From Pedobacter sp. Leaf41 (GTDB taxonomy: Bacteria; Bacteroidota; Bacteroidia; Sphingobacteriales; Sphingobacteriaceae), in contig NZ_LMLE01000001.1 of the NCBI RefSeq assembly GCF_001422545.1, forward strand, positions 1,300,127 to 1,364,126: a DNA stretch of 64,000 nucleotides. Direction: 5' to 3'. Under the pieces are notes generated by a model. It made no database searches. It saw nothing but the letters and a program-made list of their open reading frames with translations, and was not told where the DNA came from. The position numbers and the translations under genes are program-made. This document shows, piece by piece, positions 9,024 through 19,856 of this stretch. Position 1 is the first letter of the stretch; the number at the start of each line of letters is the position of its first letter.

Positions 9024-10031
9024 CTATTTCGGGTTACAAACCGTTACCAATTTCGTGGAATAGTTTGGCTCTAATGGCTCGTTTGTTTGGGCCAACCGCT
9101 GAGAACCAGTATTTGCAGGACAAGCAATATCGCCGGCAGCATCATAAACAATTTTGTTTCCATTCGCCAACAACTCCTTCGGTACATAAACCTGAACTTT
9201 AGTAACGGAATAACCAGACGGAAAATAGCGAACGTAATAACCGTCGGGGTGTTTAGTCCAAATACCACTTGGTACATCTGCTCTAGGTGGCGCCATACCT
9301 GCAATAATGGCGTATTTTTCCATATCGGCATAAGTATAGTTTCCAGAAGAAACCAACTGACGGATATTATTTTCAGCCTCGAAAACAGCTTTAATCCCTG
9401 AGGGAAGCTGATCTTTAGCTTTTTCCATTACATCGAAAGGTAAAATACCTAATGCACCGCCTTCCAGTTGGGTTAATTGTTTCGGTGTTAAAAGTTTCAA
9501 TGCTGTTAGCTTTACTGGTCCTGCATAATCAGCAAATTTTGTTCTGGCAATAATCGTCCAAAGCAAAATTTGAATATCATGCTGTTCCACCTCTGGATGT
9601 TTTTCTGCACTCTTTAAAATGGCAACCACAATCTCTTCTTTCGGACCTAAAACAGGAGCAAACATATAGCCATCTCCTTTCGAAGGCGCAAAAGTTCCAG
9701 CTTTTAAACAGTAACTTTTATTCGTCATTTCATAAAACCCCTCACATAAAACGAAACCTCCATCAGGGTTTTTTGGTAATAAATATAGTGGCTGAAATTT
9801 TGCCTTGGCATTAAAATCAGGCATTTTTTCACCCTCCCGGTTTACATCCTCAAATGCTGTAGTAATGGCAGCGGGTTGCTTTAAAAATTTATCAACACCA
9901 AGAGCTTTAGCACCTTGAGCCGTTCCAACTTTTAATAGTTTGTCTTTTAATCCCCCAAATTGTGCTTGAGCTGTTAATCCTGAAATTGCGAATAGCAATA
10001 CAAAGGAAATAGATTTTATTTTTTTCATCAT
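9024..10031 (-). CDS. Secreted protein of unknown function
   Basis: A 335-residue protein with a clear signal peptide (MMKKIKSISFVLLFAISGLTAQA, cleavage before QFGG). I recognise no domain. The mature part has a helical N-terminal segment (FGGLKDKLLKVGTAQGAKALGVDKFL), a segment with NPDGGFVLCEGFYEMTNKSYCLKAG holding two Cys, and a C-terminal PSGIWTKHPDGYYVRYFPSGYSVTKVQVYVP that looks beta-rich. Three Cys in the second half could form disulfides. It is monocistronic. The start could be Met1 or Met2 with no effect on the mature protein. The 595 bases upstream hold the SAM riboswitch of the next, divergently placed, operon. Confidence 0.6.
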   Translation of the reverse strand: MMKKIKSISFVLLFAISGLTAQAQFGGLKDKLLKVGTAQGAKALGVDKFLKQPAAITTAFEDVNREGEKMPDFNAKAKFQPLYLLPKNPDGGFVLCEGFYEMTNKSYCLKAGTFAPSKGDGYMFAPVLGPKEEIVVAILKSAEKHPEVEQHDIQILLWTIIARTKFADYAGPVKLTALKLLTPKQLTQLEGGALGILPFDVMEKAKDQLPSGIKAVFEAENNIRQLVSSGNYTYADMEKYAIIAGMAPPRADVPSGIWTKHPDGYYVRYFPSGYSVTKVQVYVPKELLANGNKIVYDAAGDIACPANTGSQRLAQTNEPLEPNYSTKLVTVCNPK

Positions 10032-10222
10032 GATTAGATAGGTATCACAAACATAAAATTTTTAAGGTTAACTTTATTTTATGATTTCAATTAAAATTAC
10101 GAATTTGATTCACAAGTAGTTAACAAATTATCCGAATTTAATTTTGTTGTTTCGAAATTAAATTAGATATTTGAAATATTATTTGGTGAACAACTGAATA
10201 AAAGTCAATCTTTAATCGGATT

Positions 10223-10333
10223 GATTTATAAAGAAGTGGCGAGAGACTGGCTCTATGACCCACTGGCAACCCTCAGAAAGAGAAGGTGCCAATTCCTGAC
10301 CGAGTAACATGGTGTTATTTGGAGATATAAATT
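10223..10333 (+). ncRNA. SAM-I (S-box) riboswitch upstream of metY-metX-hom
   Basis: The aptamer core is readable: GCGAGAGACTGGCTC, TATGACC, CTGGCAACC, then AGGTGCCAATTCCTGAC, all S-box landmarks in the right order. GATTTATA (10223-10230) can pair with TATAAATT (10326-10333), with one wobble, to close helix P1. It senses S-adenosylmethionine and should turn the methionine genes off when SAM is high. It lies 294 bases before metY. How it acts is not plain: a hairpin at 10440-10470 could be part of the expression platform, but it lacks a good T-run. Confidence 0.88.
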
Positions 10334-10439
10334 ATAACTGATGAAAATATTAAATCTTCAATCGCAAAGCGAACCTCAGCTAAACCTCATTCAGGTAGAG
10401 AACTCTTCTATTTCATTGATTTGTTGTGATATGCGGGCG

Positions 10440-10470
10440 ATTACTTGTATGTGCTGTTGCATACAGTAAT
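10440..10470 (+). other. Hairpin between SAM riboswitch and metY
   Basis: ATTACTTGTATG pairs with CATACAGTAAT with one bulged T, and a TTTAAAAATCTT stretch follows. It is a candidate terminator or expression platform for the riboswitch, but the run of T is short. A second small inverted repeat, TCCCGAT/ATCGGGA, lies further down near 10513-10528. Confidence 0.35.
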
Positions 10471-10563
10471 TTAAAAATCTTCCTCCTTTGTTTCTGTTTC
10501 AAATTGGAAGGTCCCGATAGATCGGGATACGCCCTACAAAATTATCTTGATTTATGGTGATAA

Positions 10564-11958
<1,395 letters not shown>

Positions 11959-12018
11959 TACTATCCATCCCTTGAAAGGGTTGCAACAAAACATGTTTAA
12001 AAATTTACAGTCAATAAT

Positions 12019-13101
12019 ATGACCGATAGAAGTTCAAAGACCTCTTCAGAGGTTGGGGTGTATAGTTATCCCAAACAGTTTAAGCTAGAAAGCGGCAAGA
12101 AAATTCGAAACCTGCAAATCGCTTTTCAAACTTATGGAAAATTAAATGCCAAAAAAGATAACGTAATTTGGGTTTGCCATGCTTTAACCGCAAATGCCGA
12201 TGTTTTTGAGTGGTGGGATGGTTTATTTGGGCAAAATGCTTTGTTTAATCCGGAAGAACATTACATCATTTGTGCGAATGTTTTGGGTTCGAACTATGGA
12301 ACAACCAATCCTTTAAGTACCAATCCTGTAAACGGCTTACCTTATTATCTATCATTCCCACAATTTACTATCCGCGATTTTGTATCTGCTCACCAACTAT
12401 TGGCCAATCATTTAGGAATTGGAAACATCAAATTATTAATAGGCGGTTCATTAGGTGGTCAGCAGGCAGTAGAATGGGGAATAATTGAGGCAAACAGAAT
12501 TGAAAATCTAATTTTGGTTGCTACAAATGCAGTTCATTCTCCGTGGGGAATTGCTTTTAATGAAAGTCAGCGTTTGGCGATTACTACCGATAGGACTTTT
12601 TACGCTAACCAGCCAGATGGCGGTAGTAAAGGACTTAAAACTGCTCGCAGTATTGCACTTTTAAGCTACAGAACTTACCACGCTTATGGCAATACGCAGG
12701 TGGAAAGTGTAAACGATAAAACGGATAATTTCAGAGCTTCATCATACCAAAATTATCAGGGTGAAAAATTGATAAACCGCTTTAACGCTTATAGTTATTA
12801 TTATTTAACTAAAGCAATGGATAGCCACAACGTTGGTCGCAACCGTAAATCAATTGCCGAGGCTTTGAAGCTGATTAAAGCAAATACGCTAGTAATAGGA
12901 ATTGAAAATGACTTCCTTTTTCCAATTTCAGAGCAGAAATTTTTAGCTGGTCATATTAATGATGCGGAGTTCGCCTCCATTCATTCTGAATATGGTCATG
13001 ACGGTTTCTTGATTGAAACAAATGCATTAACAAACATCATCGGAAATTTCATCAAAGAAAGCAGAAACAAAAAGATTATCAAGCTGCAGCATACCGCCTG
13101 A
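12019..13101 (+). CDS. metX: Homoserine O-acetyltransferase MetX
   Basis: A 360-residue alpha/beta-hydrolase-fold acyltransferase. The nucleophile elbow is GGSLGGQQ (Ser about 144). The other triad members are Asp about 298 in ENDFLFP and His about 327 in YGHDGFLIE. LGSNYGTTNP near residue 92 is a conserved family motif. It acetylates homoserine with acetyl-CoA, activating it for MetY just upstream. O-acetyl and O-succinyl specificity cannot be fully settled by eye, but pairing with a MetY argues for the acetyl form. It belongs to the riboswitch-controlled unit; the next gene, hom, follows after 211 bases that contain an inverted repeat. Confidence 0.92.
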   Translation: MTDRSSKTSSEVGVYSYPKQFKLESGKKIRNLQIAFQTYGKLNAKKDNVIWVCHALTANADVFEWWDGLFGQNALFNPEEHYIICANVLGSNYGTTNPLSTNPVNGLPYYLSFPQFTIRDFVSAHQLLANHLGIGNIKLLIGGSLGGQQAVEWGIIEANRIENLILVATNAVHSPWGIAFNESQRLAITTDRTFYANQPDGGSKGLKTARSIALLSYRTYHAYGNTQVESVNDKTDNFRASSYQNYQGEKLINRFNAYSYYYLTKAMDSHNVGRNRKSIAEALKLIKANTLVIGIENDFLFPISEQKFLAGHINDAEFASIHSEYGHDGFLIETNALTNIIGNFIKESRNKKIIKLQHTA

Positions 13102-13170
13102 TCAGGTATAAGGTTAAACGGTGGAAGGTTTGAGGCGAAACCCGAGGTTAAAATATAAAAAAATTAATTA

Positions 13171-13221
13171 GCCACGGAAAATTAGGGTATCTAATTCAGT
13201 GTAAATCCGCGTTTCCGTGGC
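13171..13221. repeat. Inverted repeat between metX and hom
   Basis: GCCACGGAAA (13171-13180) is the exact complement of TTTCCGTGGC (13212-13221). Inside it, ATTAG/CTAAT makes a second small stem. The arm resembles the GCCACGAAAA text in the repeat at 19705-19856. It may be a small dispersed element inserted in the operon or an RNA hairpin that sets the metX/hom ratio. Confidence 0.5.
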
Positions 13222-13312
13222 AAATAGAAAATAACAAAAACAAATGGTAGCGAAAACCTTTTTGAGCATCTAATCTTGATACTTTTTCCGCTACTCGATA
13301 CGATAAAACACC

Positions 13313-14557
13313 ATGAGCAAGAATTTAAAAATCGGATTATTTGGTTTCGGAGTTGTAGGACAAGGTTTATTGGACATCATCCAAAGTCAGAACCTTAACC
13401 TTGAAATCATTAAAATTGCGATTAAAGACCCAAGAAAGAAACGTACCCTCAATAAAGATCTATTTACAACGGATAAAAATGAGATTCTCAATAATTCCGA
13501 AATCAATACGATTGTAGAGTTGATAAATGATGCTGACGCGGCTTACGAAATTGTGACTACGGCATTGAAGAATGGTAAAAACGTAGTTTCAGCAAATAAA
13601 AAGATGATTGCGACGCACTTGAAAGAGTTAGTAGATCTACAACAGCAACATGGCACGTCGTTACTTTACGAAGGAGCAGTTTGTGGAAGTATTCCAATCA
13701 TCAGAAACCTGGAAGAATATTATGATAATGAACTTTTCCATGCCTTGAGCGGAATTTTCAACGGGTCGTCGAATTATATCTTATCGAAAATTTTTAACGA
13801 AAATCAGAGTTATGATTCGGCACTAAAAGAGGCACAAGACTTAGGTTTTGCAGAAACTGACCCAATTTTGGATGTTGGTGGATATGATCCAAAATACAAA
13901 TTAGCTATTGCAACGGCGCATGCTTATGGCTTGTTCGTAAACCCTGATGCGATACTGAACATTGGAATTCAAAACCTGTCTCAATACGACATTAAATATG
14001 CTCGTGAAAAAAACTTCAAAATTAAACTGGTTCCAACAGCTAGAAAAGTTAACACAAAGGATATTGTAACCTACGTATTGCCAAAATTGGTTGCAAAAGA
14101 CGACTTCTTATACAATGTAGAGAATGAATACAATGCGGTAACGGTTCAGGCGGCTTTTGCTGATAAGCAGTTTTTCTTTGGCAAAGGTGCAGGTGGCCAC
14201 CCAACAGGCGCTGCCGTACTTTCTGATATTGCTGCACTACGTTACGATTATCGTTATGAGTACAAAAAATATCACTCAGAAAACGCCGTAAAACACACCG
14301 AAGATATTTTATTGGAAATTTATTTGCGTTATGCTGATGAAGATTTAATCAGCTTACTTGAATTCGATAACATCAGTGAGCGTTATTCAGCTAGTGAGTA
14401 CAAATACGTAATCGGGACGGTGAAATTGAAAAATTTGATTAGTAATCGTGATCTTCTATTAGATAAAAATGTTTTTGTGGCCTATACGGGTAGGCAGATT
14501 TACAAACAGGAGCAGGTTGCTGCAAATGTCTTCGCGGAAGAACTAGCGTCGATATAA
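13313..14557 (+). CDS. hom: Homoserine dehydrogenase
   Basis: A 414-residue monofunctional enzyme. The NAD(P)-binding loop is LFGFGVVGQGLL (residues 9-20). SANKKMIATH and YEGAVCGSIPIIRNL, followed by GIFNGSSNYILSKI, are the homoserine dehydrogenase catalytic signatures, with the catalytic Lys expected in the GYDPKYKLAIATAHAYG region. It reduces aspartate semialdehyde to homoserine, the substrate of MetX. It is not fused to aspartokinase, and a C-terminal segment of about 90 residues could hold a regulatory domain. Placement behind metY-metX suggests a methionine-dedicated copy. A strong terminator follows. Confidence 0.9.
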   Translation: MSKNLKIGLFGFGVVGQGLLDIIQSQNLNLEIIKIAIKDPRKKRTLNKDLFTTDKNEILNNSEINTIVELINDADAAYEIVTTALKNGKNVVSANKKMIATHLKELVDLQQQHGTSLLYEGAVCGSIPIIRNLEEYYDNELFHALSGIFNGSSNYILSKIFNENQSYDSALKEAQDLGFAETDPILDVGGYDPKYKLAIATAHAYGLFVNPDAILNIGIQNLSQYDIKYAREKNFKIKLVPTARKVNTKDIVTYVLPKLVAKDDFLYNVENEYNAVTVQAAFADKQFFFGKGAGGHPTGAAVLSDIAALRYDYRYEYKKYHSENAVKHTEDILLEIYLRYADEDLISLLEFDNISERYSASEYKYVIGTVKLKNLISNRDLLLDKNVFVAYTGRQIYKQEQVAANVFAEELASI

Positions 14558-14602
14558 GAAATTTTTAAGGTTAATTTTTTTATTTGTTTTGTTGTTAAGT
14601 AC

Positions 14603-14628
14603 AAAGGTCGGAGCGATTCCGACCTTTT
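14603..14628 (+). terminator. Terminator of the methionine operon
   Basis: AAAGGTCGGA pairs perfectly with TCCGACCTTT around a 5-base loop, followed by T. It ends 4 bases before the stop of the convergent lipoprotein gene, and the A-run on the other side makes it usable in both directions. Confidence 0.8.
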
Positions 14629-14631
14629 GCG

Positions 14632-15087
14632 TTATTTAATTTCTCTGACATATCTTTCGATAATTAACCGATCAACACCTTCTTTTTCAACTTTTTCCAC
14701 TCCTGTTTGAGTGAGTGTATCTTTCGCCACACTAATTTTAAAAGCGAATTTTTGCCCTTCCCAATTTTTGTTTTTATAATATTGAAGATGCTCTGTGTAA
14801 GCATTGCCATTTAGCGTATACCTTCCTCCACCAGCATCAAAACCTAAACTATCTTTAGGATTCGTAGAGTGCTTTAAAAAGGCAAAATGTGTATCATTTA
14901 TAACCTTAATCATTTCGAAATTCATTGAATACTCACTAGTTTTTCCAGCGTGTTTATCAATAATTTTTCCTGATATCAATTTCCAGGTGCCTCTAATATC
15001 ATTTGGTTTAGCTTCCGCGCCAACAGATTTTTCCTTACAGGCATATAAAAATGTTAAGGCAGCTATTATTATAAAAATCTTTTTCAT
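14632..15087 (-). CDS. Small lipocalin-like lipoprotein
   Basis: A 151-residue lipoprotein with a short signal peptide and lipobox LYAC (Cys17), then KEKSVGAEAKPND. The mature domain starts IRGTWKLISGKIID, the typical first strand of the lipocalin-like family of Bacteroidota, and continues with alternating strands (GGGRYTLNGNAYTEHLQYY, LIIERYVREIK). No ligand can be predicted. It begins 15 bases after the queuosine-precursor transporter on the same strand, so the two are probably co-transcribed, though a functional link is not evident. It shares a bidirectional terminator with hom. Confidence 0.65.
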   Translation of the reverse strand: MKKIFIIIAALTFLYACKEKSVGAEAKPNDIRGTWKLISGKIIDKHAGKTSEYSMNFEMIKVINDTHFAFLKHSTNPKDSLGFDAGGGRYTLNGNAYTEHLQYYKNKNWEGQKFAFKISVAKDTLTQTGVEKVEKEGVDRLIIERYVREIK

Positions 15088-15102
15088 ATTTATTAAATGA
15101 AG

Positions 15103-15873
15103 CTATCCCCTTCCTGCCATTTCAGTTAGTTTTTTTGCTAAATCTTTCCCTAAATAACCATCAATTATGGTATGAACGATATAGAGAATGGGTGTCATTA
15201 AAATAGCGACGATAAATTTGTAAGTATAATTCACTAAACCAATGGCAGCAACCATTTGCCAGCTATAGTGATATTGAGGGTTTAAATAAAATGCGATGAA
15301 AATTACTACGAAACTATCAATCAGTTGAGAAACCAAAGTTGATCCAGTAGCTCTTAACCATAGCGACTTCTCTCCGGTTATCTTTTTTATTCGATGGAAT
15401 ATTAAAACATCGGCGAGCTGTCCCACAATAAAAGCAATGATCGAGCCCACGATAATCCACATCCCTTGGCCGAAAATACCAGCGAAGGCGTTATTCATAT
15501 TCAAATCTTCACCGTTTATATTTTGATGAACCCAAAAATCGGCTGCGCTTAAATGCATAGAGCCCCAAACTACTAAAAATGCAAAAGCTATCAATACAGA
15601 CGTTAAAATAGATAGAAACCGCACTTGTTTTACGCCAAAATATTCGTTGATGATATCGGTCATGATAAAAATGATTGGCCAGGTAAGCACACCTGCCGAC
15701 ATCACAAACGAAAGATTAGGCACACCAAATAAGTTAATATCAAACTTTTTAAAGCCTAATGTTTCTTCAACACTAAATAATTTTACACCGATAAATTCTG
15801 ATAAGATTGCATTCGCCACAAAAAAACTTCCCAGAACGAGAAGTAAGCGGCTTTCTTTAGTTTTAAAAGTCAT
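15103..15873 (-). CDS. Queuosine precursor transporter (YhhQ family)
   Basis: A 256-residue inner-membrane protein with six or seven hydrophobic segments. The family signatures are WPIIFIMTDIINEYFG near residue 65, IVGQLADVLIFHRIKKITG near 140, and LWLRATGSTLVSQLIDSFVVIFIAF near 175. Members import preQ0/preQ1-type precursors for the wobble base queuosine. The frame starts at ATG 15873; no riboswitch of the preQ1 type was recognised upstream. It is divergent from the exporter gene at 16018 and leads the lipoprotein gene downstream. Confidence 0.85.
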   Translation of the reverse strand: MTFKTKESRLLLVLGSFFVANAILSEFIGVKLFSVEETLGFKKFDINLFGVPNLSFVMSAGVLTWPIIFIMTDIINEYFGVKQVRFLSILTSVLIAFAFLVVWGSMHLSAADFWVHQNINGEDLNMNNAFAGIFGQGMWIIVGSIIAFIVGQLADVLIFHRIKKITGEKSLWLRATGSTLVSQLIDSFVVIFIAFYLNPQYHYSWQMVAAIGLVNYTYKFIVAILMTPILYIVHTIIDGYLGKDLAKKLTEMAGRG

Positions 15874-16017
15874 AGCGTATAAATCTAAAGATAAATCGAA
15901 CGAAATTTAGTTTTTAAGCCGTAATTTTTTCCAAGACTTTTACACTCATTCGACCTTAAAAATAGGTTTGCAAAAATAATCTACCAATCTTTGCGACTTC
16001 AAAAAATCGGAATATTC

Positions 16018-17244
16018 ATGGCTAAGAAACAGCGCTTCTATCTTATATTAATTTTAGGTTCCTTGGCGGCACTTGGCCCCTTTTCAATTGACATGTACTT
16101 GCCAGGCTTTGTTGATATTGCAAACGATTTAAAAAGCACCGAATCTACCGTTGCATTATCGCTATCGAGTTTCTTTATCGGAATATCTGCTGGCCAGCTA
16201 CTTTATGGCCCTTTGTTAGATAAATACGGAAGAAAAACACCGCTGTTTTTTGGATTGGCTTTGTATATCGTGTCCTCATTTTTATGCTTAGCCGTTACAG
16301 ATGTAAATCAATTAATTGTTTTGCGTTTTGTACAAGCTATTGGCAGTTGCGCTACGGCAGTAGCTTCGGTAGCAATGGTTCGCGATTTGTTTTCTGTTGA
16401 AGAAAGTCCGAAAGTGTTTGCATCGCTGATGCTAGTTATCGCCGTTTCACCGATGCTTGCACCAACTGCTGGCGGCTATTTGATATCCGCATTAGGTTGG
16501 AAATATGTTTTCGTATTTTTAGGCTTTATGGCTATAATAATATTGCTGGCCTCCATTTTCAAACTTCCCGAAAGCTATAAACCTGATCCCAATTATTCGT
16601 TAAAGCCGAAACCAATTTTAAAAAATTTCTTAACGGTTTTGAAAGAGCCGCAGTTTTCCACTTATGCACTCATCAGCTCAATTACATTTTCGGGTCTATT
16701 TGCTTACGTATCATCATCGCCACAGGTATTTATGAAGATTTACGCTGTTAGCAAAACTGGTTATGGGTGGATCTTTGCACTGCTTTCTGTAGCTTTCATT
16801 GGTTCGAGCCAACTAAACAGTTTATGTTTACGATGGTTAACTAGCAAAAAAATTGTTACGATAGCGCTTTTAGCTCAATGTGTATTCAGTTTAATATTCT
16901 TGATTTTTGCTTTAAACAATTGGTTAAATTTATATTCAACCATTGGTTTTATAGCTTTATTCCTATGTTGCTTGGGCTTTATCAATCCAAATGCAGCAGC
17001 TTTATCATTGGCTCCATTCAGCAAAAATGCGGGGAGTGCATCTGCGCTTATGGGCGCTTTACAAATGGGTCTTGGTGCACTAGCTTCTGTAATGGTGAGT
17101 TTATTTAGTGAGCATTCAGTTATTCCTATGCCTTTGGTGATGACCGCTGCATCATTTATCGCTTTAGTATGCCTATTGATCGGAAAACGGTTTATCAAAA
17201 CTGAAATCGAGGCCTCAGAAAACACAGCAATTGTTGCGCATTAG
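16018..17244 (+). CDS. MFS multidrug exporter, Bcr/CflA type
   Basis: A 408-residue inner-membrane protein with twelve predicted helices. LGPFSIDMYLPGFVDIANDL at the N terminus and GPLLDKYGRKTPLFFG (motif A, near residue 70) mark the Bcr/CflA drug exporters; LRFVQAIGSCATAVASVAMVRDLF fits motif B/C. It is expected to expel drugs such as bicyclomycin or other small molecules by proton antiport; the substrate is unknown. The open frame can be extended to a TTG at 15991, but ATG 16018 (MAKKQRFYLIL) fits the family N terminus. It is convergent with the TonB receptor downstream. Confidence 0.88.
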   Translation: MAKKQRFYLILILGSLAALGPFSIDMYLPGFVDIANDLKSTESTVALSLSSFFIGISAGQLLYGPLLDKYGRKTPLFFGLALYIVSSFLCLAVTDVNQLIVLRFVQAIGSCATAVASVAMVRDLFSVEESPKVFASLMLVIAVSPMLAPTAGGYLISALGWKYVFVFLGFMAIIILLASIFKLPESYKPDPNYSLKPKPILKNFLTVLKEPQFSTYALISSITFSGLFAYVSSSPQVFMKIYAVSKTGYGWIFALLSVAFIGSSQLNSLCLRWLTSKKIVTIALLAQCVFSLIFLIFALNNWLNLYSTIGFIALFLCCLGFINPNAAALSLAPFSKNAGSASALMGALQMGLGALASVMVSLFSEHSVIPMPLVMTAASFIALVCLLIGKRFIKTEIEASENTAIVAH

Positions 17245-17255
17245 CGCTTTCCAAA

Positions 17256-19682
17256 CTATGGTTTGTTTTTCAACTTCACGATCAACTTCAGGTTAAACTG
17301 TCTGCCGGTTAAATAATTTGGAATTGCGTACTGCACATTATCCACGTCTTTCAACCACAGGTATGACACAGTATTATCGATGTTCAACATATTAAATACC
17401 TCGAAAAACAGCATGACAGCGCTAAAGTTTTTATCCAGAAACTTCGGCTTGTGAAGCGCCGCATCGTCGAGAAAATCTTTGGAGAAACCAATATCAACCC
17501 GCTTATAAGATGGAACATAAAACTTATCCAAATAACGCGGCGTTTGCGATGGACCAATTGGCAACCGAGAGCCGTAAAGGGCGTTTAAGTGTACTTTGTA
17601 GGTTGGACTATTTAACAATTTATCCTGAAAGAAGATAGAAAAATTTAGTCTCTGGTCGGTTGGGCGTTTTAAGTATCCTGGATAAATCGTTTCTTCATTT
17701 TGCATATAGCTATCTCCGATAAGATCTTCATTGGCATGCATCACCGACATACGGAAATAAGAAACCAGATCTTTTACAAACTCGCCACCAATACTAAAAT
17801 CGGCACCATATGCATAACCTCGTGAAACTTCGTTGGCCAAGTATTTAATTCGCAGATTGTCAATTTTGTATGGGATTAATCTATCAGAATATTTGAAATA
17901 TGCTTCAGAAGTGAACTTTAACCGCGTTCCAAAAGCATCGAAAGCATAATCGTAACCTACGGATGTGTTATAAGAACTTTGTGCCTTTTGGTTGATATTC
18001 AGCTTCCCTGTAAAATCGCGAATGGTTCGGTACGATGGCGGCTGCTTATAAACCCCAGCTGTAAACCTTAAAATTTTATTATTTGAGTTGGGGCGATAAG
18101 CAATCAACAACCTCGGACTAATTAACAGTTGTTTACTTAATGAACTATAGGTTGCACGGGCACCAAGCTGAAGTTCTGCATAATTTGAAAGCGAATAACT
18201 ATCTTGAATATAAGCACTGTAATTTTTAATGTCGATGTTGTTTTCTACATTGATGGCATTTTGTAATTCAATGCTTTTCGAACGATTAGGCAAAATATAT
18301 CCAGCAGAATCAATATAGTTGTATTCATTCAAGCGATCATCATATTTAGATTTGTCAAACTTCAATCCCCAGGAAAAAACGTGATTGTCGAAATTTTGAT
18401 CCACTTTAATTTCTGATGCAAAAATCTGGGTATTCAAACTATTACGGCCATAATTATAATAACTTCCAATGCCTTTGTTTTTAGTAACTGGACCGAAGTT
18501 TTCTACAGGAAAAGTATTGTCAACTTCATCAAAAATATAACTCCCATCTATATCAAATCGTTCTCTTTCTATGGTATTGAAGTAGCTATTTATGAACTTA
18601 ATTACCAAATTGGGTTTGGGAGAATAAGTTGCCGTAACTGCCGATCCTAAAGTCTGGTAGTCATCAATTTCCTGTCCGGTATAATCAACATCTAAGCGCA
18701 GTGTGGTATTTAACGTCCCGAATTGAGTTTCACGGTTTGTAGGTTCTAGTTTAAACTGGCCCACATTCAGATTTCCAAAAACGTTTATGTTAAATTTTGA
18801 GGAGAAATCGTACTGATACATCAACTGTACATCTGCAAAATTAGGATTGTAACTCCCCTTTTCATCTTGTTTAATCAGTACGCTTGAATTGTTTTTGTAC
18901 CGCAAACCTGCCAGTAAAAAGCTACGCTTAAAAATCCACTTTGCTGTTAAAGAAGTGTTCAAAAGGCTTGTACTTAAAATGGTTTGGTTACTATCAGGTT
19001 TATCATATCTAATATCCAAAACAGACGAAAGTTTATCGCCATATTTTGCCTCAAAACCACCTGCTGAAAATTTTGCCTTACTAACCAGTTCTGAATTTAT
19101 AAAACTAAGCCCCTCCTGTTGACCGTTGCGAATTAAAACGGGTCGGTTTATTTCAACATCATTAATATAAATGAGATTTTCATCGAAATTTCCACCTCTA
19201 ACACTGTATTGCGCACTTAATTCATTGTTTGTTGAAACACCAGGTAGGGTTTTAAGCATGGTTTCGAAGTTTCCGGAAACCAAAGGCATGGAGGCAATAT
19301 CTGCAATGTTAATCGTGGTGGTATTACTGAGCTGATTTTGTTTATTCGTGATGTTTACTTGCTCTAATTCATTAATATTGGCAACTAGCTTTACCTGTTG
19401 AGTAATTCTAGCGCCCGAACGCTCATTAAACTTTAAAGTTTGTGGCCGGTATCCGAGCAAGGAATATTTGATACTAAAGGTTCGCGATTTCGAATAGATG
19501 GTATAAACACCAAATTCATCGGTTACAGTTGATTGCGCCTGCCCTAAAACGATAACGGTAACCTGCGAAAGTGGCAACTTTTCTTCGTTGTAAACTATGC
19601 CCGAAATCCTAACCTGTGGCTGAGCAATAGCTAAACTGCAACCAGCAATAAAAAGGAAAAAGAGCAGCCGAAATTTGAGCAT
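17256..19682 (-). CDS. TonB-dependent receptor with carboxypeptidase-regulatory-like N-terminal domain
   Basis: An 808-residue outer-membrane protein. Signal peptide 1-20; residues about 24-110 form a carboxypeptidase-regulatory-like beta-sandwich (VRISGIVYNEEKLPLSQVTV). The plug follows from about 115 (MPLVSGNFETMLKTLPGVSTNN, SVRGGNFDENLIYINDVEI), then a 22-strand-type barrel ending in LIVKLKNKP. There is no SusD partner next to it, so it is a stand-alone transporter; metal complex, cofactor or peptide uptake are all possible. The leader reads GCTAACCA directly before the ATG, a motif shared with several glycan genes of this window. A repeat element lies upstream. Confidence 0.85.
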   Translation of the reverse strand: MLKFRLLFFLFIAGCSLAIAQPQVRISGIVYNEEKLPLSQVTVIVLGQAQSTVTDEFGVYTIYSKSRTFSIKYSLLGYRPQTLKFNERSGARITQQVKLVANINELEQVNITNKQNQLSNTTTINIADIASMPLVSGNFETMLKTLPGVSTNNELSAQYSVRGGNFDENLIYINDVEINRPVLIRNGQQEGLSFINSELVSKAKFSAGGFEAKYGDKLSSVLDIRYDKPDSNQTILSTSLLNTSLTAKWIFKRSFLLAGLRYKNNSSVLIKQDEKGSYNPNFADVQLMYQYDFSSKFNINVFGNLNVGQFKLEPTNRETQFGTLNTTLRLDVDYTGQEIDDYQTLGSAVTATYSPKPNLVIKFINSYFNTIERERFDIDGSYIFDEVDNTFPVENFGPVTKNKGIGSYYNYGRNSLNTQIFASEIKVDQNFDNHVFSWGLKFDKSKYDDRLNEYNYIDSAGYILPNRSKSIELQNAINVENNIDIKNYSAYIQDSYSLSNYAELQLGARATYSSLSKQLLISPRLLIAYRPNSNNKILRFTAGVYKQPPSYRTIRDFTGKLNINQKAQSSYNTSVGYDYAFDAFGTRLKFTSEAYFKYSDRLIPYKIDNLRIKYLANEVSRGYAYGADFSIGGEFVKDLVSYFRMSVMHANEDLIGDSYMQNEETIYPGYLKRPTDQRLNFSIFFQDKLLNSPTYKVHLNALYGSRLPIGPSQTPRYLDKFYVPSYKRVDIGFSKDFLDDAALHKPKFLDKNFSAVMLFFEVFNMLNIDNTVSYLWLKDVDNVQYAIPNYLTGRQFNLKLIVKLKNKP

Positions 19683-19704
19683 TGGTTAGCGTAGAGATTT
19701 GGTT

Positions 19705-19856
19705 AAATTTTACCACAGATGCACACAGAATTTTGTTGCCACGAAAACACGGATTGACACGGAATTAAACTTTCAGTGATTTCAGTGTTTCTGTGCCCGA
19801 TTATTTTTTTTTACATCTTTATCTGCGTTCATCCTTTTTATCTGTGGTTAAAATTT
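19705..19856. repeat. Dispersed repeat with inverted ends (ACCACAGAT type)
   Basis: AAATTTTACCACAGAT (19705-19720) is repeated inverted as ATCTGTGGTTAAAATTT (19840-19856), with one extra base. Between them are further phrases of the same kind (GCCACGAAAACACGG, GACACGG, TTTCTGTG). Related ACCACAGATT-type elements are common between genes in many genomes. Here the right arm reaches into the stop codon of rpe. Confidence 0.6.
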
